A stretch of DNA of 64,000 nt from Alphaproteobacteria bacterium HGW-Alphaproteobacteria-3 (GCA_002842875.1 PHEF01000002.1:1-64000), one strand, 5' to 3'; shown: positions 8,239 through 20,146, counted from the stretch's first letter. Program-made: numbers and translations. The notes: generated by a model not told the origin, from the sequence alone.

Positions 8239-8700
8239 TTGAATACGAAGGAACTGTTGCTCAGTGTCCTCATGGGGGGCCCTGCCACGGGCTATGACAT
8301 CAAGCTGGTGACCTATCGGAAGGTCGAACAGGACAGCCGGCCTAACAAAAAGGTCTATGAACTGACCGAGGCGGGACGGACCGCCTGCCTGAAGGCCTTG
8401 ATGTCCGGCGACGCCCGGCATCGGCTTCGTTCCGAGTTCATCTTCATCCTCAGCTTCGCGCCCTTTCTGCCGCGTTGGCGGGTGAAGGAACTGCTGGATC
8501 AGCGGCTCGCCGACACCAACGAGGTGTTGCGCGACCTGGACAGGCGGGAACGGGAAGCACTTCAGGTGGGGCAGAAGTTCTGCATCGGCTTCGGCCGCGT
8601 CATGATGGAGGCGCAGCGCGACTACATCCTGAAGCACGGGGCCGAGCTTCTGAGCGGTTGCCCGGAGGACGTCCCCCTGGCGATGGCCCTGCACGGCTGA
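8239..8700 (+). CDS. PadR-family regulator lacking the recognition-helix segment
   Basis: 153 residues from TTG 8239, chosen for the GGGGAGG 5-9 bases upstream. The start (LLLSVLMGGPATGYDIKL) and the wing plus C-terminal domain (VTYRKVEQDSRPNKKVYELTEAGR, then a VirR/PadR-C-like helical domain) match PadR proteins, but these two blocks are joined directly. A normal PadR has about 35 residues between them, covering the DNA-recognition helix (typically ending in a YP-L-RLE segment). The frame is kept, so a protein could be made, but specific DNA binding is doubtful. Confidence 0.7.
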   Translation: MNTKELLLSVLMGGPATGYDIKLVTYRKVEQDSRPNKKVYELTEAGRTACLKALMSGDARHRLRSEFIFILSFAPFLPRWRVKELLDQRLADTNEVLRDLDRREREALQVGQKFCIGFGRVMMEAQRDYILKHGAELLSGCPEDVPLAMALHG

Positions 8701-8848
8701 TCTTTCCAGCCTCCGGATGGAGGAGGAAGCTCGGTCGCCTGTTCGGGGCGAGCGCCGGTAACGTATGTCTGAACGGTAGAATGAGCCGCCCCGCGCACCA
8801 TGTCGGGCGAATAGCCTCTTTCGTCCCGCGCGCCTCTCCGCTATGTAA

Positions 8849-10180
<1,332 letters not shown>

Positions 10181-10223
10181 GTCACGCCGGACTCCCGATT
10201 TTCAGGAATCCCGCTTGACCGTT

Positions 10224-10242
10224 GGAATCGCTATGTGATTCC
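10224..10242 (+). repeat. Inverted repeat just upstream of the FtsB-like gene
   Basis: GGAATC (10224-10229) and GATTCC (10237-10242) with a 7-base loop form a short hairpin ending 9 bases before the next start codon. It could affect translation initiation or be a weak operator; it is not followed by a U-run. Confidence 0.3.
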
Positions 10243-10251
10243 CTGCTGGTC

Positions 10252-10605
10252 ATGAACAGCAACGCGATGATTCGAACTTCCGAACCGCTCCGCCTCCGCC
10301 AGGCGCTGATTCCGTTCGTCTGCATCGTCGTGCTCGGCTATTTCGCCTATCACGCAGTCTATGGCCGGTATGGCTTTATTGCCTGGCTCGACATCCAGAA
10401 CCGTATCGACACGCTGGAGCATCAGCTTTCCGAAGTGGAGGGGAAGCGCGAGCAGCTCGACCGGCAGGTAGCGCTGCTCCGGCCGGAAAGCCTCGACCCC
10501 GATCTTCTCGACGAGCGCGCCCGCGCGGCGCTCGGCTATGGCGGACCGAACGAGATCGTCATTTTCCTTGAGCCTCAGCCGGGTGGCGCGCGCACGCCCC
10601 GTTGA
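10252..10605 (+). CDS. FtsB/DivIC-like septum formation initiator protein
   Basis: 117 residues: one N-terminal membrane segment (about 20-40, ALIPFVCIVVLGYFAYHAVY) followed by a heptad coiled coil (IQNRIDTLEHQLSEVEGKRE) and a short tail, the FtsB/DivIC layout of the FtsQLB divisome complex. Its place between eno and pdhA matches FtsB-like genes in related bacteria. ATG 10252 is used; a later in-frame ATG at 10267 is possible, as neither has a strong ribosome site. Confidence 0.8.
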   Translation: MNSNAMIRTSEPLRLRQALIPFVCIVVLGYFAYHAVYGRYGFIAWLDIQNRIDTLEHQLSEVEGKREQLDRQVALLRPESLDPDLLDERARAALGYGGPNEIVIFLEPQPGGARTPR

Positions 10606-10778
10606 TTGGCGGCCGACGGGCGGCGCCGCCCCAGCGGAACTTAACCGATATCCGGTTGATTTCTCTTTTTGTCATTGAAACCAAATATTTATAGGCCACT
10701 TCTAATGTGTGTCTTGGGTGGTTCTTTATGCCACTATGCTTGTGCTTGTTTTTCATTTCCGGCGTCGAGGCCCCCTGA

Positions 10779-11840
10779 ATGGCGTCCAAATCATCCCCCC
10801 GGACGGCGGCTGCCGCATCGAAATCCGTCCAGAAAAAGCAACCGAAGAAAGCCGCGAGCGGCCCCGCTGCCCTCTCGAAGGATGAGGAACTGCAGGCCTA
10901 TCGCGACATGCTGCTGATCCGCCGCTTCGAGGAGAAGGCGGGCCAGATGTACGGCATGGGGCTGATTGGCGGTTTCTGCCACCTCTATATCGGGCAGGAA
11001 GCCGTCGTTGTCGGCATGCAGGGCGCGATCGAGGAAGGCGATCAGGTCATCACCGGTTATCGCGACCACGGACACATGCTCGCAACCGGCATGGACCCGA
11101 AAGGCGTCATGGCCGAACTGACCGGACGCTCGGGCGGCTATTCGAAAGGCAAGGGCGGCTCGATGCACATGTTCAGCGTCGAGAAGAAATTCTATGGCGG
11201 CCACGGCATCGTGGGCGCGCAGGTGCCGCTCGGCACCGGCCTTGCCTTCGCAAACAAGTATCGTGAAAACGGAAAGGTCTGCCTGACCTATTTCGGCGAC
11301 GGTGCGGCGAACCAGGGCCAGGTCTATGAGAGCTTCAACATGGCCGAACTCTGGCAGTTGCCGGTCGTCTATGTGATCGAGAACAATCAGTACGCCATGG
11401 GCACGAGCGTCGCCCGCGCGAGCGCGCAGACGAACCTCGCCAAGCGCGGCGTGAGCTTCAACATTCCGGGCGAACAGGTCGACGGCATGGATGTGCGCGC
11501 CGTGCGCGAGGCGGGCAAGCGCGCTGTCGATGCATGCCGCGCAGGCAAGGGCCCCTACATCCTGGAAATGATGACCTATCGCTATCGCGGTCACTCCATG
11601 TCGGACCCTGCGAAATACCGCGCCAAGGAAGAAGTGAACAAGATGCGTGCCGAGCACGATCCGATCGAGCAGGTGAGACTGCGCCTCATCGAAGCAAAAT
11701 CGCTTTCCGAAGACGATCTGAAAAAGATCGACAAGGAAATCAAGGCGATCGTCAGCGAGGCCGCCGAGTTCGCCCAGTCGAGCAAGGAGCCGGACGCATC
11801 CGAGCTCTGGACCGACGTTCTTGCCGATGTGGAGGCATGA
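10779..11840 (+). CDS. pdhA: Pyruvate dehydrogenase E1 component, alpha subunit
   Basis: 353 residues. Thiamine diphosphate-dependent decarboxylation of pyruvate, first step of the pyruvate dehydrogenase complex. The thiamine/magnesium motif [17 protein letters not shown] and the phosphorylation-loop-like segment [15 protein letters not shown] are present. The N-terminus is basic and Ala/Lys-rich, as in other alphaproteobacterial copies. First gene of pdhA-pdhB-pdhC-lpd; its stop overlaps the next coding region. The 173 bases upstream are AT-rich for this genome and hold a short AACCG/CGGTT repeat (10643-10657) and TATAGG near 10695, probably the operon promoter. Confidence 0.97.
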   Translation: MASKSSPRTAAAASKSVQKKQPKKAASGPAALSKDEELQAYRDMLLIRRFEEKAGQMYGMGLIGGFCHLYIGQEAVVVGMQGAIEEGDQVITGYRDHGHMLATGMDPKGVMAELTGRSGGYSKGKGGSMHMFSVEKKFYGGHGIVGAQVPLGTGLAFANKYRENGKVCLTYFGDGAANQGQVYESFNMAELWQLPVVYVIENNQYAMGTSVARASAQTNLAKRGVSFNIPGEQVDGMDVRAVREAGKRAVDACRAGKGPYILEMMTYRYRGHSMSDPAKYRAKEEVNKMRAEHDPIEQVRLRLIEAKSLSEDDLKKIDKEIKAIVSEAAEFAQSSKEPDASELWTDVLADVEA

Positions 11841-11845
11841 CGCTC

Positions 11846-13231
11846 ATGCCGATTGAAGTGCTCATGCCGGCCCTTTCGCCCACGATGGAAGAGGGCACGC
11901 TCGCCAAATGGCACGTAAAGGTGGGCGACAAGGTGAATGCGGGCGATGTGATCGCCGAAATCGAGACCGACAAGGCAACGATGGAAGTCGAGGCCGCGGA
12001 CGAGGGCACGATCGCGAAAATCCTCGTCGATGAAGGCACAGAGAATGTGAAGGTGAACGACGTCATCGCGCTTCTCACCGAGGAAGGCGAAGACGCATCG
12101 GAAGCGAAGGCCACGCCGAAAAAGGCGCCGAAAACCGAGCCCGGGCAGGGCGAAGCAACGAGCCGCGAAACGCGCGAAAAGACCGTCACCGAACGCAAAC
12201 AGCCCAAAGCCAAGGTTGAAAGCGACCCCGATATTCCCGAAGGCACGGTATTCGTGACGCAGACCGTGCGCGAGGCGCTGCGCGATGCGATGGCCGAAGA
12301 AATGCGGCGCGACGACCGCGTCTTCGTCATGGGCGAGGAAGTCGCGCAGTATGAAGGCGCCTACAAGGTAACGCAGGGCTTGCTCGCCGAGTTCGGCGAC
12401 AAGCGCGTGGTCGATACGCCGATTACCGAACATGGCTTTGCCGGTCTCGGCGTCGGCGCGGCGATGGCGGGACTGAGACCGATCGTCGAATTCATGACGT
12501 TCAATTTCGCCATGCAGGCGATGGACCAGATCATCAATTCCGCCGCGAAGACGCGCTACATGTCGGGCGGACAGATGTCGTGCCCCATCGTCTTTCGCGG
12601 ACCCAACGGGCCTGCCTCCCGCGTCGGCGCGCAGCACAGCCATGACTATGCGTCCTGGTATGCGCATATTCCGGGGCTGATCGTGATAGCGCCTTATTCG
12701 GCGGCCGATGCCAAAGGTCTTCTGAAGGCCGCGATCCGCGATCCGAATCCGGTCGTGTTCCTCGAAAACGAAGTGCTCTACGGCAAGAGCTTCGATGTAC
12801 CGAAAGTCGACGATCATGTTCTGCCCATCGGCAAGGCGCGCGTGATGAAGGAGGGCAGCGACGTGACCCTCGTCTCGCACAGCCACGGCATCGCATACTG
12901 TCTTGAAGCGATGGCGAAGCTTGAAGAGGAGGGCCTCGACGTCGAGTTGATCGACCTGCGCACCATCCGCCCGCTCGACATGGAAACCGTGATCGCTTCG
13001 GTGAAGAAGACCAACCGCCTTGTCACCGTCGAGGAGACATGGCCGGTCTGCGGCATCGGTGCCGAGATCGCGGCCGAGGTGCAGGCCAGGGCCTTCGATT
13101 ATCTCGATGCGCCGATCCTGCGCGTCGCGCAAAAGAACGTGCCGATGCCTTACGCGGCCAATCTCGAAAAGCTTGCGCTGCCAAGCGCCGAAGAAGTGAT
13201 AGAGGCGGTGAAAACCGTCTGCTATCGCTGA
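11846..13231 (+). CDS. pdhB: Pyruvate dehydrogenase E1 component, beta subunit with N-terminal lipoyl domain
   Basis: 461 residues. An extra lipoyl domain occupies about residues 1-80 ([17 protein letters not shown]; lipoylated Lys in [10 protein letters not shown]), then a charged linker, then the E1 beta body ([27 protein letters not shown]). Lipoyl-bearing E1 beta is typical of alphaproteobacteria. The start is ATG 11846 since GGAGG lies 10 bases upstream; ATG 11837, overlapping the pdhA stop, has that site only one base away. Confidence 0.97.
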   Translation: MPIEVLMPALSPTMEEGTLAKWHVKVGDKVNAGDVIAEIETDKATMEVEAADEGTIAKILVDEGTENVKVNDVIALLTEEGEDASEAKATPKKAPKTEPGQGEATSRETREKTVTERKQPKAKVESDPDIPEGTVFVTQTVREALRDAMAEEMRRDDRVFVMGEEVAQYEGAYKVTQGLLAEFGDKRVVDTPITEHGFAGLGVGAAMAGLRPIVEFMTFNFAMQAMDQIINSAAKTRYMSGGQMSCPIVFRGPNGPASRVGAQHSHDYASWYAHIPGLIVIAPYSAADAKGLLKAAIRDPNPVVFLENEVLYGKSFDVPKVDDHVLPIGKARVMKEGSDVTLVSHSHGIAYCLEAMAKLEEEGLDVELIDLRTIRPLDMETVIASVKKTNRLVTVEETWPVCGIGAEIAAEVQARAFDYLDAPILRVAQKNVPMPYAANLEKLALPSAEEVIEAVKTVCYR

Positions 13232-13243
13232 GGAGCGCGGTCC

Positions 13244-14551
13244 ATGCCTACACCCATCCTGATGCCCGCGCTTTCGCCGACCATGGAAGAAGGCACGCTT
13301 GCCAAATGGTATGTGAAGAAAGGCGACAGCGTGAGAGCCGGCGATGTGATCGCCGAGATCGAAACGGACAAGGCGACCATGGAAGTGGAAGCCGTGGACG
13401 AGGGAACGATCGGCCGTATTCTCGTCGATGAGGGAACGGAGGGCGTTGCCGTCAACAAACCCATCGCCATTCTTCTGGACGAGGGCGAAGACGAAAGCGC
13501 GCTCGAAGACTATGCGCCTTCGGGAACCGCCGCGCCGAAAAATCAGCCGCCGCAGGAAGCCCCCGCGCAGCAACCTAAACGGGAAGCGTCGGGCAAGGAG
13601 AAGCCTGTCGCCGATGCCGGCGCCAGGGCACCCTCCGCGCCGGCGACAACGAAGGGCGAGCGCGTCTTCGCATCGCCGCTTGCCCGCCGCATCGCCGCGC
13701 AGCAGGGGATCGACCTTGCCGCCATCGCGGGATCGGGACCGCGCGGCCGCGTCGTGAAGGCAGACCTCGAAGGCGCCCCGAAAGCAGCCCCGAAGAAAGA
13801 GGCTGCAGGCGCCGCCGCAACCGCACCGATGCCGGGCATTGATCCGCGCGCCTTCTACGACAAGAATTCCTACGAGGAAGTGCCGCTCGATGGCATGCGC
13901 AAGACCATCGCGCGCCGCCTCACGCAATCGATGCAGGAGATCCCGCATTTCTATCTGACCATCGATTGCGAACTCGACGAACTTCTCGTTGCGCGCGCGA
14001 AGCTCAACGAGGAAGCGGGCGAGGGCGTAAAGCTCTCTGTCAACGACTTCCTCATTCGCGCCGCCGCGCTCGCGCTCATCAAGGTGCCGGACGCGAATGT
14101 GAGTTTCGCGGGCAACGCGCTTCTGAAGCACAAATCGGCCGATATCGGCATTGCGGTCGCTCTCGACGGCGGCCTCATCACGCCCATTATTCGCAACGCC
14201 GAGACGAAGGGCCTTGCCGAGATTTCAGCGGAAGCGAAGTCGCTCGCCGCGCGCGCCCGCGAGAAGAAACTGAAACCTTCCGAATATGAAGGCGGCAGCT
14301 TCTCGATCTCCAATCTGGGCATGTTCGGCATCAAGCATTTCACAGGCGTCATCAATCCGCCGCAGGCCGCCATCCTCGCTGTCGGCAAGGGCGAGGCGCG
14401 ACCGGTCGTGAAGAACGGCAAGCTCGAAATAGCGAACATGATGACGGTCACCATGTCCTGCGACCACCGCGCCATCGATGGCGCGCTCGGCGCGCGCTTC
14501 CTCGAGGCCTTCAAGGCTTACGTGGAATATCCCGCAAGGATGCTGATGTGA
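13244..14551 (+). CDS. pdhC: Pyruvate dehydrogenase E2, dihydrolipoamide acetyltransferase
   Basis: 435 residues. One N-terminal lipoyl domain (Lys in [10 protein letters not shown]), an Ala/Pro/Lys linker, a peripheral-subunit binding domain ([20 protein letters not shown]), and a C-terminal catalytic domain with the active-site DHRAIDG. Forms the complex core and transfers acetyl groups to CoA. The first 50 residues are nearly the same as the lipoyl domain of pdhB, consistent with duplication. Confidence 0.98.
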   Translation: MPTPILMPALSPTMEEGTLAKWYVKKGDSVRAGDVIAEIETDKATMEVEAVDEGTIGRILVDEGTEGVAVNKPIAILLDEGEDESALEDYAPSGTAAPKNQPPQEAPAQQPKREASGKEKPVADAGARAPSAPATTKGERVFASPLARRIAAQQGIDLAAIAGSGPRGRVVKADLEGAPKAAPKKEAAGAAATAPMPGIDPRAFYDKNSYEEVPLDGMRKTIARRLTQSMQEIPHFYLTIDCELDELLVARAKLNEEAGEGVKLSVNDFLIRAAALALIKVPDANVSFAGNALLKHKSADIGIAVALDGGLITPIIRNAETKGLAEISAEAKSLAARAREKKLKPSEYEGGSFSISNLGMFGIKHFTGVINPPQAAILAVGKGEARPVVKNGKLEIANMMTVTMSCDHRAIDGALGARFLEAFKAYVEYPARMLM

Positions 14552-15948
14552 TGGCCGGGCAATACGATGTCGTCGTGATCGGTTCCGGCCCCGGCGGTTA
14601 TGTCGCCGCGATCCGCGCCTCGCAGCTCGGCCTCAAGGCCGCGGTCGTGGAGCGCGATGCGCTGGGCGGCATCTGCCTCAACTGGGGCTGCATTCCGACC
14701 AAGGCGCTGCTTCGCTCGGCGGAGATCTACGAGACCTTGCATCGTCTCGATGAGTTCGGTCTCAAGGCCGAGAAGATCGGCTATGATGCTGAAGCCGTCG
14801 TAACCCGCAGCCGGAATGTCGCCGCGCAACTATCGAACGGCGTCAAGTTCCTGATGAAGAAGAACAAGATCGACGTCATCGAAGGAACGGGGCGGCTCGC
14901 CGGCGAAGGCAAGGTCGCCGTCGAGACGAAGGACGGCAAGACGAGCGAGATCGCGGCAAGGAACATCATCCTCGCGACTGGTGCGCGGGCGCGCGTGCTG
15001 CCAGGCCTTGAGCCGGACGGCAAGACGATCTGGACCTATCGCGAGGCCATGGTGCCGAAGGCGATCCCGAAATCGCTGATCGTCGTCGGGTCCGGCGCCA
15101 TCGGCATCGAGTTCGCAAGCTTCTACCGCGCTTTCGGCGCCGAGGTGACGATTGTCGAAGTGCTCGACCGCATCCTTCCCGTCGAGGATGAGGAAATTTC
15201 GAAGGAGGCCGCCCGCGCCTTCAGGAAGCGCGGCATCCGCATTCTCACCGGCGCGAAGATCGAGAAGACGGACGTCTCCGGCAACGGCGCGAAAATGACC
15301 GTGACCGTTGGCGGCAAGAGCGAAACGCTCGAAGCCGAAAAACTCATCTCCGCCGTCGGCATCGTCGGCAATGTCGAGAATATCGGCCTCGAAAAAGCGG
15401 GCGTGAAGGTCGAGAAGACGCATGTCGTCGTCAACGAATGGCTGGAGACAGGCGTGAAGGGCATCTACGCCATCGGCGATCTCGCCGGTCCGCCCTGGCT
15501 CGCGCACAAGGCGAGCCACGAAGGCATCCTGGCCGTCGAACGCATTGCCGGTGTCAAGGGCATCCATCCCGTCGATCCGCGCCGCATTCCCGGTTGCACC
15601 TATTCGACGCCTCAGGTCGCAAGCGTCGGCCTGACGGAAGCGAAAGCGAAGGAACAGGGATACGAGGTCAAGGTTGGCCGGTTTCCCTTCCGCGCGAACG
15701 GCAAGGCCATCGCGCTCGGCGAAACGGAAGGCTTCGTCAAGGCCGTCTTTGACGCGAAGACGGGTGAGCTTCTCGGCGCGCATATGATCGGCGCGGAAGT
15801 GACGGAACTCATCCAGGGCTATGGCATCGCCATGACGCTGGAGACGACCGAGGCCGAACTCATGCAGGCCGTGTTCCCGCACCCGACGCTTTCCGAAATG
15901 ATGGGCGAAGCGGTGCTCGACGCTTATGGCCGCGTCCTCCATACTTGA
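14551..15948 (+). CDS. lpd: Dihydrolipoyl dehydrogenase (E3)
   Basis: 465 residues. FAD-dependent reoxidation of dihydrolipoyl groups with NAD+. N-terminal FAD motif GSGPGGYVAAIRA, redox disulfide in GGICLNWGCIPTK, NAD motif VGSGAIGIEFASFY, and the C-terminal dimer segment with catalytic HPTLSE. ATG 14551 overlaps the pdhC stop as TGATG; an adjacent GTG at 14548 is possible. Last gene of the pdh operon. The GGCxNWGC pattern, with Trp, marks the alphaproteobacterial PDH-type E3. Confidence 0.97.
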   Translation: MAGQYDVVVIGSGPGGYVAAIRASQLGLKAAVVERDALGGICLNWGCIPTKALLRSAEIYETLHRLDEFGLKAEKIGYDAEAVVTRSRNVAAQLSNGVKFLMKKNKIDVIEGTGRLAGEGKVAVETKDGKTSEIAARNIILATGARARVLPGLEPDGKTIWTYREAMVPKAIPKSLIVVGSGAIGIEFASFYRAFGAEVTIVEVLDRILPVEDEEISKEAARAFRKRGIRILTGAKIEKTDVSGNGAKMTVTVGGKSETLEAEKLISAVGIVGNVENIGLEKAGVKVEKTHVVVNEWLETGVKGIYAIGDLAGPPWLAHKASHEGILAVERIAGVKGIHPVDPRRIPGCTYSTPQVASVGLTEAKAKEQGYEVKVGRFPFRANGKAIALGETEGFVKAVFDAKTGELLGAHMIGAEVTELIQGYGIAMTLETTEAELMQAVFPHPTLSEMMGEAVLDAYGRVLHT

Positions 15949-15991
15949 TCCTCGAGGACCGGCATCCTTGAGGGTAGGCAGGGGGGGAGAA

Positions 15992-17539
15992 TTGACCGCT
16001 GACGAAATACCGGCCGCGCCGCAACGCGCGCCGAAAAATGCCGTCGTCGTTCTTCTGGACAGCCTCAACCGGCACATGCTCGGCGCCTATGGCGGGCGCG
16101 AATTCGCAACACCCAATCTCGACCGGTTCGCGGCGCGCGCCACGCGGTTCACGCGGCATTTCACGGGCTCGCTGCCCTGCATGCCCGCGCGGCACGACAT
16201 CCTCTGCGGGGCGCTCGATTTCCTGTAGCGGCCCTGGGGCTCCGTCGAAATCTGGGAAGATGCCATCACCTATGAGCTGCGCGCGAAGGGCGTGGTGACG
16301 CAGCTTATCTCCGACCACCCGCATCTCTTCGAAAGCGGCGGCGAGAACTATCATGTCGATTTCACCGCCTGGGACTATCAGCGCGGTCACGAAGGCGACC
16401 CGTGGAAGACGCGGGCCGATCCGAGCTGGGCGGGTGCGCCTAACTTCATGCGCAAGCACATGCCCTATGACGACTCGCGCGGATACTTCCGCGGCGAGGA
16501 GGATTTTCCCGGTCCGCGTACCATGGGCGCCGCCGCCAGGTGGCTTGCGGAGAATGCCGGACATCACGACCGCTTCATGCTCTTTGTCGATGAGTTCGAC
16601 CCGCATGAGCCCTTCGATACGCCGGAGCCCTATGCCTCCATGTACGATCCGGACTGGGAGGGCGCGCATCTCATCTGGCCGCCTTATGTCGACGGCGGTA
16701 TTGCGAAGGGCGTGATCGACGAGCGGCAGGCGCACCAGATCAGGGCATCGTATGGCGGCAAGCTGACCATGATCGACAAGTGGTTCGGCAAGGTGCTGGA
16801 CGAGCTTGACCGCCACGATCTCTGGAAGGACACGCTAGTCATTCTTTGTACGGATCATGGCCACTATCTCGGCGAGAAGGACATATGGGGAAAGCCCGGC
16901 GTGCCGGTCTATGAGCCGCTTGGGCACATACCCCTGATGATCGCGCATCCGGACGTGGCTCCCGGCACCTGCGACGCGCTGACGACGAGCGTCGACCTCT
17001 TTGCGACGCTGGCTGACCTGTTCGGCGTGGAAGTCCGCCAGCGCACGCATGGCCGCTCGCTTCTGCCGCTGATGCACGGGAAGACGGAAAAGATCAGGGA
17101 CTGGCTGCTCACAGGCGTCTGGGGCCGCGAGGTCCATTACATCGACGGCCGCTACAAATATGCGCGGGGGCCTGCCGGCGACAATGCGCCGCTGAGCATG
17201 ATGTCGAACCGCTGGTCGACCATGCCGACGCATTTCCTGACGCGCGAGCAGGAATTGCCGCTGCCGGACGAGCGGGCATTTCTCGACCGGATGCCGGGGA
17301 GCAAGGTGCCGGTCATCCACCAGCAATGGCAGAAGGGCGACATGTTGCCTTATTGGGCGCTGACGCGCTTCTCCGGGCACCATCTCTACGATCTCGAGGA
17401 CGACCCTGGCGAGAGCCGGAATCTCGCGGGATCGAAGCTGGAAAAAGACCTGTCGGAACGGCTGCGCGCGGCGCTCCGCGAACTGGGGGCACCCGACAGC
17501 CAGTTTCTGCGGTTGGGGCTGTTCACAAATCCGGCATAG
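15992..17539 (+). pseudogene. Sulfatase (alkaline-phosphatase superfamily) interrupted by an in-frame amber codon
   Basis: One frame from TTG 15992 (GGGGGGGAGAA upstream) to 17539, broken only by TAG at 16226-16228 (codon 79). The formylglycine motif C63-x-P-x-R (LPCMPAR) lies before the stop; metal and substrate segments (LLDSLNRHM, TDHGHYLGEKDIWGKPG) and the C-terminal HHLYDLEDDPGESRNLAG lie on both sides. Homologues normally have Trp at the stop (FLWRPWG), so TGG to TAG is the simplest change. Without readthrough only 78 residues form. Would hydrolyse sulfate or related esters if intact. Confidence 0.85.
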
Positions 17540-17591
17540 ACAGGATTGTTTAACCATTGCGGCCTTAACCTTCACACAGGAGGAGTGAGGC

Positions 17592-18095
17592 GTGACGACG
17601 AAAAGCGATGTTCATTCGGCGGGCAGCGACATCGGCTACTCGGTTGTCGAGGCCGACGAACCGCGTCATCCCCATTGCCGCCACTTCCTTGAATATTGGA
17701 AAGCGCGCCTGCAGCCCGACGGCGTCATGTTGCGCGAGGATTTTAATCCGCTCGACATGCCGCACGCGATGGGCGGCATGTACGTTGTCGAGCCGGCGAA
17801 TGGTGGTGCGGACATGCGCTACCGGCTGGTCGGCAGCGAAAACGAGGAGCGCCTCGGCCACAGATTTACCGGCAAGCTCTTCTCGGACTGTTATTCGCCG
17901 GAAATGGCCAGCGACCAGGTCGCATTCCACAACCGCATTATCGAGACGCGCCAACCTGCCTGTTTGCGGGGGTATTTCATTGGTGTGGACCTCGAACACG
18001 TGCATTACGAGGCGATCTATCTCCCGGTCCGGACGGAGGGAGGCGAAATGCAGATCGTCGGCGGCCTCTACGAGCTGCCGAAAGACAAGGCCTGA
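17592..18095 (+). CDS. PAS-domain protein (PAS_5 type)
   Basis: 167 residues from GTG 17592, preceded by AGGAGGAG. A single PAS-like fold with YWKARLQPDGVMLREDFNPLDMP near the start and MRYRLVGSENEERLGHRFTGK in the middle matches the PAS_5 group common in alphaproteobacteria. No output domain follows, so it probably senses a small molecule and acts through a partner. Two TTAACC repeats 15 bases apart (17550-17555 and 17565-17570) precede it, reminiscent of but not matching the CtrA spacing. Confidence 0.75.
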   Translation: MTTKSDVHSAGSDIGYSVVEADEPRHPHCRHFLEYWKARLQPDGVMLREDFNPLDMPHAMGGMYVVEPANGGADMRYRLVGSENEERLGHRFTGKLFSDCYSPEMASDQVAFHNRIIETRQPACLRGYFIGVDLEHVHYEAIYLPVRTEGGEMQIVGGLYELPKDKA

Positions 18096-18176
18096 GTCGC
18101 GCGGAAGACGGCCAGATTTGCTTGAATCGGACCAAGCGGCTATCCATGTCCTGTCAGGCAAACGGTATCCGAATTC

Positions 18177-19142
18177 ATGGTCACGATCGTAGATACGCTG
18201 AAGCCGGGCGCGGCAAAGCCCCGGCACCCGGAAAAAGCGAAGCGTCCCGACACGCCGGTACTGCGCAAGCCGGAGTGGATCCGCGTCAAGGCGCCGGGGT
18301 CACCGGTTTATGCCGAGACGAAGCAGGTCGTCCGGGAGAACAACCTCGTCACGGTTTGCGAGGAAGCCGGCTGTCCCAACATCGGCGAGTGCTGGACCAG
18401 GAAGCACGCCACCATGATGATCATGGGCGACACCTGCACGCGCGCCTGCTCATTCTGCAACGTGAAGACGGGCCTTCCCGCGCCGCTCGATGCGCAAGAG
18501 CCCGAGAACGTCGCAACGGCCGTGGCAAAGCTCGGCCTTCGCCATGTCGTCATTACCTCCGTCGACCGCGACGACCTCGCCGATGGCGGCGCACAGCATT
18601 TCGTCGAGGTGATCGAAGCGATCCGCCGCCGCTCGCCGGGCACCACCATCGAAATCCTGACGCCGGACTTCCTGCGCAAGGAGGGCGCGCTGGAGAAGGT
18701 GGTGGCGGCGAGGCCCGATGTCTTCAACCATAATCTCGAGACCGTGCCGCGGCTCTATCTCGGCATCCGTCCCGGCGCGCGCTATTTCCATTCCCTGCGT
18801 CTTCTGCAGCGCGTGAAGGAAATCGATCCGACGATTTTCACGAAGTCCGGAATCATGGCCGGTCTCGGCGAAACGCGCGAGGAAGTACTGCAGGTAATGG
18901 ACGACATGCGTTCCGCCTCGATCGACTTTCTGACGATCGGACAATATCTGCAGCCGACGCGAAAACACGCCGCCGTCGACCGCTTCGTGACGCCGGAAGA
19001 GTTCAAGTCCTATGAGCGTATCGCGCGGACCAAGGGCTTCCTGCTCGTCTCGTCAAGTCCGCTGACGCGTTCGTCTTATCATGCGGACGAGGACTTTGCC
19101 CGCCTTCGCGAAGCGCGACAGGCGATGCTCGCACGAGGCTGA
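18177..19142 (+). CDS. lipA: Lipoyl synthase (radical SAM)
   Basis: 321 residues. Inserts two sulfurs into octanoyl groups on lipoyl domains such as those of pdhB and pdhC. Auxiliary cluster cysteines in [12 protein letters not shown], the radical SAM motif CTRACSFC, and the C-terminal [11 protein letters not shown] with the conserved R-S-S-Y motif are present. It lies 2.2 kb downstream of the pyruvate dehydrogenase operon, consistent with its function. ATG 18177 is chosen to fit the family length. Confidence 0.97.
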   Translation: MVTIVDTLKPGAAKPRHPEKAKRPDTPVLRKPEWIRVKAPGSPVYAETKQVVRENNLVTVCEEAGCPNIGECWTRKHATMMIMGDTCTRACSFCNVKTGLPAPLDAQEPENVATAVAKLGLRHVVITSVDRDDLADGGAQHFVEVIEAIRRRSPGTTIEILTPDFLRKEGALEKVVAARPDVFNHNLETVPRLYLGIRPGARYFHSLRLLQRVKEIDPTIFTKSGIMAGLGETREEVLQVMDDMRSASIDFLTIGQYLQPTRKHAAVDRFVTPEEFKSYERIARTKGFLLVSSSPLTRSSYHADEDFARLREARQAMLARG

Positions 19143-19149
19143 CAGTCCC

Positions 19150-19677
19150 ATGACGGCGCATGAGAAAACCCGCGACGTCCCCTACGCGGCGGAAGACATG
19201 TTCGCACTTGTCGCCGCCGTGGAGCGCTATCCCGATTTCCTGCCCTGGTGCAGCGGTGCGCGGATCAGGCGCCGCGAGACGATCGGCGGCACGGAAGTGC
19301 TGCTGGCGGACCTCATCGTTTCCTACAAGGTATTCCGCGAACAATTCACGAGCCGCGTGACGCTGGATCCGCAAGCAGGCCTCGTCGATGTCGGATATGT
19401 GCAGGGGCCGTTCCGCTACCTCCACAACAAGTGGCAGTTCGAGCCGCTGCCCGAAGGCGGTTGCCGTATCCATTTTTTCATCGATTTCGAATTCAGAAGC
19501 GCGACGCTGCAAAAAATGATCGGCGCCGTCTTCGCCAAGGCATTCGAAAAGATGATGCAGGCATTCATCGATCGCGCCGGCGAACTCTATGGCGCCAGCC
19601 GCGGTTCGCCGTCATTCGAACCGGGCGCGCCGGTTCCCTCGACGGACAGGTCTACATCATCCGCCGCACGAGATTGA
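19150..19677 (+). CDS. COQ10/RatA-like START-domain protein
   Basis: 175 residues. A polyketide cyclase/START fold with MFALVAAVERYPDFLPWC near the N-terminus and YVQGPFRYLHNKWQFEPL in the middle, as in coenzyme Q-binding COQ10 homologues (also annotated RatA). Likely helps deliver ubiquinone to respiration. Starts 7 bases after lipA. The last 26 bases overlap the 3' end of the convergent pncC gene. Confidence 0.88.
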   Translation: MTAHEKTRDVPYAAEDMFALVAAVERYPDFLPWCSGARIRRRETIGGTEVLLADLIVSYKVFREQFTSRVTLDPQAGLVDVGYVQGPFRYLHNKWQFEPLPEGGCRIHFFIDFEFRSATLQKMIGAVFAKAFEKMMQAFIDRAGELYGASRGSPSFEPGAPVPSTDRSTSSAARD

Positions 19678-20146
19678 GCGCCGCTTCGACGCTTTTCATG
19701 CGTATTTCGTCGCGTCCGATATCGCCGAACAACTGCATCTCGTGAAGGATGCTGCGGCCGCTACGTGCCGCTCCGAAATGGACAAGGCCCACAGGCTTCA
19801 TCGGTGTGCCGCCGCCCGGTCCGGCAATCCCGGTAACCGAAACGGCGATGTGCCCGCGCGAGTTTTTCAGCGCGCCTTCCGCCATCGCCCGTGCGACGGG
19901 TTCCGAGACCGCGCCGAAATCGGCGATGAGGTCGCCCGGCACGTCCAGCATGTCGCGCTTCGCCTCGTTCGAATAGACGACAAATCCGCGTTCGACGACA
20001 TCCGATGAGCCGGAGATATCGGTGAGCAAGCCCGCGATCAGCCCGCCTGTGCAGCTTTCGGCCGTGACGATCTTGAGCTTTGCCTCGCGTGCATCGGCGA
20101 GCGTGAGTTCCGCGAGGTGGACGAGACGACGGGGAAAGATGCTCAT
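19652..20146 (-). CDS. pncC: CinA C-terminal domain protein, nicotinamide-nucleotide amidohydrolase
   Basis: 164 residues corresponding only to the CinA C-terminal (PncC) domain. Deamidates nicotinamide mononucleotide in NAD recycling. Signature segments: TAESCTGGLIAGLLTDISGSS, FVVYSNEAKRDML and SVTGIAGPGGGTPMKPVG. The start ATG overlaps the pgpA stop as ATGA, indicating translational coupling. Its 3' end overlaps the convergent COQ10-like gene by 26 bases. Confidence 0.93.
   Translation of the reverse strand: MSIFPRRLVHLAELTLADAREAKLKIVTAESCTGGLIAGLLTDISGSSDVVERGFVVYSNEAKRDMLDVPGDLIADFGAVSEPVARAMAEGALKNSRGHIAVSVTGIAGPGGGTPMKPVGLVHFGAARSGRSILHEMQLFGDIGRDEIRMKSVEAALNLVRRMM

Noticed and set aside
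11591-14131. 846-codon minus-strand frame opposite pdhB and pdhC
   Set aside because: Arg/His/Asp-rich shadow typical of high-GC codon-position bias; the plus strand carries complete pyruvate dehydrogenase genes.
17550-17570. CtrA-binding site from two TTAACC repeats
   Set aside because: The spacing is TTAA-N11-TTAA rather than the N7 of the CtrA consensus, so only the repeat is mentioned.
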